DNA of 62,318 nt from Cellulomonas phragmiteti (GTDB lineage Bacteria > Actinomycetota > Actinomycetes > Actinomycetales > Cellulomonadaceae): contig NZ_BONP01000022.1 of the NCBI RefSeq assembly GCF_016862775.1, positions 1 through 62,318 of the forward strand, in the 5' to 3' direction. A program made the translations under genes and the position numbers. Shown in pieces: positions 55,505 to 62,318 of the stretch (its first letter is position 1; the number at the start of each line of letters is the position of its first letter). The notes beneath the pieces were generated by a model. It had not been told where the DNA came from. It did no database searches and was given only the letters and a program-made list of their open reading frames with translations.

Positions 55505-56488
55505 ATGACCGATCGTCCAGCCGCCGGAGGCCCTGTGAGCGTCGTCGTCGCACCGCCGCGCCCCGCTCCCGACCTCGTCGGGGAGGCCCTGCACAGGCTG
55601 CGCGTCGCCGGGGTCTTCTACTGCCGCACCGAGGCCGCGGGGGCGTGGGCCGTCGACATGCCGGCGTTCGGGGACTGCCTGACCTTCCACGTCGTGACCG
55701 AGGGGGAGGTCGGGATCGCCGTCCCCGGTGCCGCACCCGTCCACCTGCACGCCGGCGACCTGGCGCTCGTCCCCCACGGCCGCGGGCACGTGCTCGCGAG
55801 CGACCTCGACGCCCCCTCGCTCGGCCGCGTCGACCACCTGCCGCAGGAGTACGTGACCGAGAGCTACTCCGTGCTGCGGCACGACGGCGACGGCCCGCGG
55901 TCCGGCCTCGTGTGCGGCGTGCTCACGGTCGACGGGCCGGCCGCCCGCCCTCTGCTGGACCTGCTGCCGGCGGTCGTCCACGTGCCCGCGTCGCCCTCGG
56001 CAACGCCGTGGCTGACCCGCACGCTCGAGCTCATGGCCGACGAGCTCGCGCACGTGCGCCCCGGTGGCGAGGCCGTGCTCACGCGGCTCGCGGACGTGCT
56101 GGTCATCCAGGCGGTCCGCGCCTGGCTCGACGCGCAGGAGCCGCTCACCGGCTGGATCGGCGGGCTGCGCGACCCGTACGTCGGTGCCGCGCTGGCCGCC
56201 GTGCACCGGGACCCCGCGCACCCGTGGACGGTGGCGTCGTTGGCCCGCACGGCCGCGATGTCACGGTCGGCGTTCGCGGCACGGTTCACGCAGGTCGTCG
56301 GCGTGCCGGTCATGGCCTACGTCCAGACGTGGCGGATGCACGTCGCAGCCGACCGGCTGGCGCGCGGCGACGGGGTCGCGCAGGCGGCCGTCGCGGCCGG
56401 GTACGCGTCGGCCGCCGCGTTCAGCCGGGCGTTCACGCGCGCGACGGGCCGTCCTCCTGGCTCCGTGCGCCGACGGGAGCCGGTCTGA
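55505..56488 (+). CDS. AraC-family regulator with cupin sensor domain
   Basis: 327 residues from ATG 55505; an ATG at 55484 in the same frame is possible. N-terminal cupin-like sensor (CLTFHVVTEGEVGIAVPGAAPVHLHAGDLALVPHGRGHVL) of the AraC_binding/cupin_6 kind, C-terminal pair of helix-turn-helices (TVASLARTAAMSRSAFAARF and AVAAGYASAAAFSRAFTRATG). Such regulators often control an adjacent oxidoreductase; the divergent SDR-like gene is the candidate target. The 262 bp from here to the next gene hold no recognised feature. Confidence 0.87.
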   Translation: MTDRPAAGGPVSVVVAPPRPAPDLVGEALHRLRVAGVFYCRTEAAGAWAVDMPAFGDCLTFHVVTEGEVGIAVPGAAPVHLHAGDLALVPHGRGHVLASDLDAPSLGRVDHLPQEYVTESYSVLRHDGDGPRSGLVCGVLTVDGPAARPLLDLLPAVVHVPASPSATPWLTRTLELMADELAHVRPGGEAVLTRLADVLVIQAVRAWLDAQEPLTGWIGGLRDPYVGAALAAVHRDPAHPWTVASLARTAAMSRSAFAARFTQVVGVPVMAYVQTWRMHVAADRLARGDGVAQAAVAAGYASAAAFSRAFTRATGRPPGSVRRREPV

Positions 56489-56750
56489 CGCGATGCGGTC
56501 CGTGACGACGGCCTCCGCTGCGAGCAGGGAAGCGGCCGGGCAAGAGAGGGCGCTCGTGCCCGCGAGCGTGGCCGTGGCTGCACCCGAACGGGTGATTCGT
56601 CTCAGGCTGGGAGAGTCATTGCGACAAGTCTCGGTGTGACCCCCTGCTGGACCGCTACCTTCCTGCCAGCCGACCTCGGAGCCGGCTCCGGGGGGCGGCG
56701 ACCCGCAGGCACCGGCGAGCGGGGGCGCGCGGGTGCCCGTGAGAGGCGTC

Positions 56751-59700
56751 ATGAACCAGGTCTCGTGGGGTGTGCGGGGGATGCGCGCGGCTGCGGTCGC
56801 GTCCGTGGTGGCGCTGAGCCTCGTCGTGGTCGGTCTGCCGCCTGCTCACGCCGAGCCGCGGGACGCGGCCGCCGTGCCCACGGCGGTCGAGGCCGTCGAC
56901 GTTCCGCCGCTTGTCTCGGACACGCCGGAGCAGCTCTCGGCCGACGTCCAGACCGGGACGTCCGAGGCGCCGGCTGTCGTCCCGCCCGAGGTCGAGCTCG
57001 AGCGCGCGGAGATGATCGACGGCTTCGACGAGAAGACGTCCGAGGTCGTGCAGCGCTCAGAGACGCAGACGGTCTTCAAGAACGCCGACGGCACGTACAC
57101 GACCGCGCTCACCGCCGAGCCGTCCAACGTGCAGCTTGCCGACGGGACGTGGACCGGGGTGGAGACGACCGTCGAGGCCAACGGCGACGGCGGGCGTGCT
57201 CCGCGGCACCCGCTCTCGCCGCGCTTCGCGGCCCGCGGCAGCTCGGCGGAGCTGCTGCGTCTCTCGCACGACGACATCGAGCTGAGCATCGGGTTGGTCG
57301 GCGGCCGCTCGAAGCCGCTGGTGCGCGAGGGCGCTACGGCGCGATACGAGGACGTGCTGCCAGGTGCGGATCTCGAGTACGAGGTGACGCCGGGCTCCGT
57401 CAAGGAGTCCGTCATCCTGTCCGAAGCCCCCACCAGCCAGCCTGTGTACCGGTGGCGGCTGTCTGGCAAGGGCTTCGGGGTACGTGCGGGTGACGACGGA
57501 TCGTTCGAGATCGTCAACAGGGCGGGTGACGTCGCCATGCTCATCCCGCCTGCCGTGATGGTGGACGCGAGCGGCAAGGAAGGTGTGCGGGAGCCGGCCA
57601 TGGCGAACGCCCCGATGACCGTCGAGCGTGACCGCACGGGGTGGTTGCTGACGGTTACGCCCGGACTCGACTGGCTGCAGGACCCGGACCGCGTCTACCC
57701 GGTCTCCGTCGACCCGACCGTGGCTCTCGGGCAGGGGAGCGTCAGGTCGTACCGGTCGGACGGCACCGTCCTGATGGACGGCAAGCTGCGCATCGGCAAC
57801 TCGCGCGCCGAGGGCGACCGGTACTGGCGCACCGTCTACCACTACGACTACGAGCAGTTCTTCGGCAAGCAGGTGCTCGACGCGTACGTCTACGCGGTCA
57901 CGGACTCCGGGACCTACAACTCGCACCTCGCACTGACAGGGTGGGCGAGCTGCTTCGGGTACCACTGCCAGGGCAGCTCGCACGGGACCACCACCATCGA
58001 GTACGACGGGTACTTCGACAACGACGCCGTGTCGGCTGCGTACGCGTCGTGGGTCTCCAGCGGCACCCCGGGCGCCTTCGTGTTCATGTCCGGCGACGAG
58101 CGACCCGGGGTGTACACCTACAAGAACCTGAGCAGCGGCCTGTACATCACGACCGTCGACTTCCCGAGCGTGGCCCTGACCGCACCTGCGGACGGTGCGC
58201 GCGTCTCAGTGGTCCCGACGCTCACGGCCTCGTTCGCCGACCCCGCGCAGTCCGGCGGCATCTCGCGCTACTTCCGGGTGGGCACGACGCCCGACCCGGA
58301 CTCCAGCGCCGTGTACGAGACCGGCTGGATCAGCCAGGACTCGGTGACCGTCCCGGAGTTTCGCCTCGAGGAGGGCAGGACGTACTACTGGAAGGCGTTC
58401 GTCCTCAACTCCTACCACGACCTGTTCGGTGTGTGGACCCAGCGGGCGAGCCCGGTCAGGTCGTTCACCACGAACACCGTCCCGATGGTCGACCGGGCCA
58501 GCGTGAGGTTCGACGGGGTAGCGCCCCCGGCGTCCGGCACCCAGACGATCGTCTCGACGTCACCCACCATCACGTGGCCGGCAGTTCCCGCCGACCAGGA
58601 CGGCAAGGTGGAGTACCAGGTTCGCATCGCGACGGGTGCCGACGCCATCACCGGGACGGTCCTGACCTCGGGCTGGATGGACGGGACGTCGTACCAGGTC
58701 CCCGAGGGGAGCCTGCGGGACGGCGGGGTCTACGGCTGGACCGTGATGACGCGTGACCCGATCGGGCAGGGGCGGGGCACCTGGGCGGCCTCCTTCAAGG
58801 TCGACCGACGACTCGCGGAGTCCGGTCCGTCGCCCGTCGAGCAGGTCGGGCCCGTCTCGGTGAACCTCGCGAACGGCAACGTCGGGCTGCGATTCTCGTC
58901 CCCGACCGTGGCGACCGTCGGGGGACCGATGGGTCTGACCTTCTCCTACAACTCGCAGGCGGTCCGCGCCAAGGGCCTGCTGGGTCGGTACTACGCGACC
59001 AACGGCCCGGGGTCGGCCTTCGCCTTCACCGGTGAACCGGTGATGACGCGCACCGATCCGCAGCTGAACTTCTCCTGGGGTGCGGGTACACCGGCCCCGG
59101 CCGTGCCGGCCGACCAGTTCGCCGTGCGGTGGACGGGCTTCTTCACACCACCCAGCGCCGGGGCATGGACCTTCGGTGTCGCCCAGGACAACGGGGCGCG
59201 CGTCGCGGTCGGATCAGCGACGGTCATCGACCGGTGGGCGAACCACGTCAACGGGGTGGTGTGGGGAGCGGCGTCCAACGTCACGGGGCAGACACCGATC
59301 CGCGTGGACTACTACGAGGAGACGGGCGCCGCGAACTTCCAGCTGTGGGTGAAGGGCCCGGGGTACCCCGACGGTCTCGTGGTCCCGTCGGCCTGGCTGT
59401 CCCCGACGTTCGAGACGCTGCCGGCCGGGTGGTCGGCCTCGTCGGCACTGGCCGGGGGTGGCGCCGACTACACGACCGCGGTCGTCGAGGCGAGCTCTGT
59501 CGTCCTGACCGACGTCACCGGGACGGCGCACACCTACACGCGGAGCTCCGACGGCGGGTACACGGCACCACCGGGGGAGTACGGCGTCCTCGGCCTGTCG
59601 ACCACGGGGCAGGTGAACCTGACGGACGAGGACGGCACGGTCTACGTGTTCGGCACCAACGGCCGGCTCGAATCGGCGACACCACCTGAGGACGCCAAGA

Positions 59701-62318
59701 CCCCCGCGTCGCCGAAGGTCACGTGGCGGGGCTTCACCGGCCAGCTCGATGCCATCACCGACCGGGCGTCCGGCAAGCAGGTGCGGTTCTACTACGGCGG
59801 TGACACAGCACCGGAGGGCAGCGGGCCGGCCTGCCCGGACGCCACCGGCTTCACGGCGGCGCCGGCCGGGATGGTCTGCCGGATCGTGTACCCCCCGGCG
59901 TCCGGAACGGGCGTGGGGGAGTCGACGTGGTTGCGGTACAACGCGTCAGGGCGACTGGTGCGCATCGTCGACCCTGGGAACGAGGTCACGGACTTCGGGT
60001 ACGCGTCGTCCGGCGAGCTGGTCGGCCTGCGCACGCCGGCCATGACCGACTGGCTGGCCGCTGACGCGACGCGGCAGGCCGCAGATGCCAACAAGGTGAT
60101 GCTGGCGTACGACGTCACGGGCCCGTCCACCAAGGCGGCGAAGGTCACCAGCATCACGCTGCCGGCCGCGGACGGTGTGACGAGCGCTGGGCGGCTGACC
60201 ACGTCGTTCACCTACGCGGACGCGACGACGACACGTGTGAGCCGCAGCGGCGTGCCCGGTACCGCTCGTACCGTGACGTTCGACGGCACCTGGCGGCAGA
60301 CGGCGGACGTGTCGGCGCTGGGTCTACGGTCCACGCAGACGTGGCACGCGTCGAAAGACCTCGTCCTGTCCCAGTCGGACCCGAGCGGTCGCACGACGAC
60401 GACCCTCTACGACAACCTCGACCGCGCGACCGACTCGTACGGCCCGGCTCCAGCATCGTGCTTCGGTGCCGACCGGCGCCCGACGGCCGGGTGCGCGTCG
60501 AGCGTCGCGCACTCGTCCACCCGGTACGACGAGGGCATGGGCGGCCTCAACGTCGCCTACTACAGCGGGGCGAACCTCGCCGGGCAGCCGAAGGCGTTCG
60601 CGCGCGGACTCGGGACGGGCTCGCTGTCGAAGAGCTGGGGTACCGGCATGCCGGACTCCGCCATCACGGCCGCGCCGTGGGGTGCTCGTCTCAACGGGAT
60701 CCTCAGCTTCCCCGCCGCGGGGACGTACAGATTGACGGCCCAGGCCGACGACCAGATGAGGGTCTGGATCGACGACGTCCTGGTGGTCAGCCCGCCTGAC
60801 ATGGCCACCGTCACGGGAACGCTCGTGCGCGCGGCCGCCGGGCCGGCGCGCATCCGCATCGACTACGTGAACAGGTCGGCGTCGGGTCAGATCTCGTTGT
60901 CCTGGTCCGGCCCTGGCGTCACGGCCGGGGTCATCCCGGACTCCGCGTTGTCGCCCGACTACGGATTGGTGACCAGCACGACCGTCGATGACGCCGCCCC
61001 TGCGACCGTGCCGGTGGGAACTCCCGCGGTGACGTCGGCACAGGTGCCGCCGCAGACCACCAGGACGGACTTCGGATCGGCCCCGTGGCTGGGCCGCCCG
61101 AGCCTGAGCATCGAGGACCCGAGTGGTCTGGCGTTGACGACCACCACTGCATACGAGTCCGATGGGTACGGGCGTCGGACGGGGCGGTGGCTGCCGGCCG
61201 CGACCGCGGCGGGAACGCTCACCGCGGCGCGCGGCACGAGGTACGCGTACTACAGTCCGCTGGTTGCGCAGCCGGAGGTCTGTGGTGTGCCGGCGGGGGC
61301 GAAGCCGACGGGGTTGTTGAGGTCGACGACGGAGCCGACCCCTGCGGTCGGTGACCCGGTGGTGACCTCGGTGGTGTACGACCACTTCGGGCGTGGCGTC
61401 GGCACGCGGGTCTCGGGGGCGTCGGGGTGGACCTGCTCGACGTACGACGCCCGGGGCCGGGTGACGAAGGTGGTGTACCCGGCGGAGGGAGCCACGCCGG
61501 CGCGGACGGTCACCACGTCGTACGCGGTGGGCGGCAACCCGTTGGTGTCGTCGGTGACGGACACGGCGTCGCCGGGGTCGGGGACGACGAGCACGACGGT
61601 GGACCTGCTGGGTCGGGTCGTGTCGTACACGGACGTGTGGGGTGTGGTGACCACGACGTCGTACGACGCTGCGGGGCGCCCGGCCTCGTCGCGCACGACG
61701 GGGGGTGGTCAGGTCGTCGATTCCAGCGTCGAGTACGACGCGGATGGTCGACCGGTGCGGTTGCTGGACGGTGGGAAGGTCGTCGCGGTGCCGCAGTACG
61801 GGCCGGGCGGCGATGTGGTGTCGGTGTCGTACCCGGCGGGAGCGGGTGCCGGGGGTAATGGAACGAGTGTGGCGATCACGCGGGATCCGGCCGGAGCGTT
61901 GGCGGAGCTGGTGTGGTCGTTCGTGGGGTCGGCGTCGGTGGGCGATCGGGTGGTGCGGTCGCAGTCGGGGCGGGTCCTCTCGGCGACGGTCTCCGAGGGC
62001 GGGGTCGTGTCGGGTGCCTCGTCGCACTGGTATGACGGTGCGGGCCGGTTGGTGCGTGCGGTGATCCCACGGCATGACGTGTCGTACGAGTTCGCGGCGG
62101 CGGGTGGGTGTGGTGTGAACCCTCGGGCGGGGGCGAACGGTAACCGGACGTCGTCGCGGGATGTGTTCGACGGGGTCGCGGTGACCACGGTGGTCTCGTG
62201 TTTCGATCATGCGGACCGGTTGACCTCGACGACGGTGACTGATCCGCCGGTGGGTGCTTCACCGGTGTCGCGGACGATCGCGGGTGGGTCGATCTCGTAC
62301 GACGCGGGTGGGAACACG
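56751..62318 (+). CDS. Secreted PA14/RHS-repeat protein, incomplete at window end
   Basis: The frame is open from ATG 56751 to the last base (1856 codons, no stop). Signal peptide of about 34 residues ends in PPAHA. Residues about 300-460 resemble the DNRLRE region of actinobacterial RHS proteins (DPDRVYPVSVDPTV near 325). Then two fibronectin-like parts (about 470-690), a PA14 domain (about 742-880, GLLGRYYATNG and RWTGFFTPPSAGAWTFGV), a second PA14 domain (about 1265-1390), and YD-type repeats toward the end (YDARGRVT, YDAAGRPASS, YDADGRPVRLL, YDAGGNT). Such proteins are cell-surface or secreted shells that often carry a C-terminal toxin; that end is outside the window. Confidence 0.85.
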   Translation, partial: MNQVSWGVRGMRAAAVASVVALSLVVVGLPPAHAEPRDAAAVPTAVEAVDVPPLVSDTPEQLSADVQTGTSEAPAVVPPEVELERAEMIDGFDEKTSEVVQRSETQTVFKNADGTYTTALTAEPSNVQLADGTWTGVETTVEANGDGGRAPRHPLSPRFAARGSSAELLRLSHDDIELSIGLVGGRSKPLVREGATARYEDVLPGADLEYEVTPGSVKESVILSEAPTSQPVYRWRLSGKGFGVRAGDDGSFEIVNRAGDVAMLIPPAVMVDASGKEGVREPAMANAPMTVERDRTGWLLTVTPGLDWLQDPDRVYPVSVDPTVALGQGSVRSYRSDGTVLMDGKLRIGNSRAEGDRYWRTVYHYDYEQFFGKQVLDAYVYAVTDSGTYNSHLALTGWASCFGYHCQGSSHGTTTIEYDGYFDNDAVSAAYASWVSSGTPGAFVFMSGDERPGVYTYKNLSSGLYITTVDFPSVALTAPADGARVSVVPTLTASFADPAQSGGISRYFRVGTTPDPDSSAVYETGWISQDSVTVPEFRLEEGRTYYWKAFVLNSYHDLFGVWTQRASPVRSFTTNTVPMVDRASVRFDGVAPPASGTQTIVSTSPTITWPAVPADQDGKVEYQVRIATGADAITGTVLTSGWMDGTSYQVPEGSLRDGGVYGWTVMTRDPIGQGRGTWAASFKVDRRLAESGPSPVEQVGPVSVNLANGNVGLRFSSPTVATVGGPMGLTFSYNSQAVRAKGLLGRYYATNGPGSAFAFTGEPVMTRTDPQLNFSWGAGTPAPAVPADQFAVRWTGFFTPPSAGAWTFGVAQDNGARVAVGSATVIDRWANHVNGVVWGAASNVTGQTPIRVDYYEETGAANFQLWVKGPGYPDGLVVPSAWLSPTFETLPAGWSASSALAGGGADYTTAVVEASSVVLTDVTGTAHTYTRSSDGGYTAPPGEYGVLGLSTTGQVNLTDEDGTVYVFGTNGRLESATPPEDAKTPASPKVTWRGFTGQLDAITDRASGKQVRFYYGGDTAPEGSGPACPDATGFTAAPAGMVCRIVYPPASGTGVGESTWLRYNASGRLVRIVDPGNEVTDFGYASSGELVGLRTPAMTDWLAADATRQAADANKVMLAYDVTGPSTKAAKVTSITLPAADGVTSAGRLTTSFTYADATTTRVSRSGVPGTARTVTFDGTWRQTADVSALGLRSTQTWHASKDLVLSQSDPSGRTTTTLYDNLDRATDSYGPAPASCFGADRRPTAGCASSVAHSSTRYDEGMGGLNVAYYSGANLAGQPKAFARGLGTGSLSKSWGTGMPDSAITAAPWGARLNGILSFPAAGTYRLTAQADDQMRVWIDDVLVVSPPDMATVTGTLVRAAAGPARIRIDYVNRSASGQISLSWSGPGVTAGVIPDSALSPDYGLVTSTTVDDAAPATVPVGTPAVTSAQVPPQTTRTDFGSAPWLGRPSLSIEDPSGLALTTTTAYESDGYGRRTGRWLPAATAAGTLTAARGTRYAYYSPLVAQPEVCGVPAGAKPTGLLRSTTEPTPAVGDPVVTSVVYDHFGRGVGTRVSGASGWTCSTYDARGRVTKVVYPAEGATPARTVTTSYAVGGNPLVSSVTDTASPGSGTTSTTVDLLGRVVSYTDVWGVVTTTSYDAAGRPASSRTTGGGQVVDSSVEYDADGRPVRLLDGGKVVAVPQYGPGGDVVSVSYPAGAGAGGNGTSVAITRDPAGALAELVWSFVGSASVGDRVVRSQSGRVLSATVSEGGVVSGASSHWYDGAGRLVRAVIPRHDVSYEFAAAGGCGVNPRAGANGNRTSSRDVFDGVAVTTVVSCFDHADRLTSTTVTDPPVGASPVSRTIAGGSISYDAGGNT

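Noticed and set aside
1..62318. CRISPR array or other long tandem repeat
   Set aside because: No regularly spaced repeat of 20 bp or more with unique spacers was seen; the only ordered repeats are the short operator boxes.

Overview
The window looks like a very high-GC actinobacterium, most probably Cellulomonas or a close relative. This is an inference from gene content: an actinobacterial-type ArsR-ArsC fusion, RNase J, a CueP-like lipoprotein, PHO boxes of the Streptomyces type, many GTG starts and GTGA or ATGA gene overlaps, and a long PA14/RHS secreted protein. No 16S or other phylogenetic marker is present.

Layout. (1) 1-12090 reads as the right end of an integrated element. It holds a complete potassium system (27-residue ORF, kdpF, kdpA, kdpB, kdpC, kdpD, kdpE), a divergent small membrane protein, a trkH-type gene truncated by an IS3-family element, a tyrosine recombinase, and a 3' fragment of a tRNA-Met gene that looks like the attachment site. 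By eye its GC is lower than that of the rest. (2) 12090-21900 holds two giant FtsX-like permeases, a DUF2200 protein, a CueP-like lipoprotein, a methyltransferase-like protein and a SulP transporter. (3) 21930-28400 holds RNase J, RF3 and a MerR regulator in one run, then an arsenic operon (acr3, arsR-arsC fusion, second arsC) with a visible promoter and operator. (4) 28390-33140 is the pst phosphate operon, ending in an atypical response regulator and headed by three tandem PHO-box units. (5) 33300-39114 holds a small thioredoxin and two TetR plus ABC-exporter modules. (6) 39118-43561 is a second potassium locus: a short KdpD-like kinase, a KdpE-like regulator and a divergent intact TrkH, then a DUF808 protein. 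(7) 43580-48180 holds a molybdopterin oxidoreductase with its flavin reductase partner, a small unknown protein, an NAD-kinase-like plus SPFH pair, and a divergent NrtR-type regulator. (8) 48250-56490 holds a four-domain persulfide enzyme (CoA-disulfide reductase, rhodanese, TusA, DsrE), PutA with a Fur-family gene, and an NAD(P)-binding protein divergent from an AraC regulator. (9) 56751 to the end is an unfinished secreted PA14/RHS protein.

How the parts fit. Potassium, phosphate, arsenic and sulfur genes each sit next to their own regulator or a readable operator. The most striking regulatory structure is between the first gene and kdp: two mirror-image arrays of four 8-bp boxes with the same 11/21/11 spacing, pointing outward to both divergent transcripts. 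A single related 11-bp-spaced pair lies between the second kinase gene and the intact trkH. The least understood functional group is the SPFH/NAD-kinase-like pair facing an NrtR regulator.
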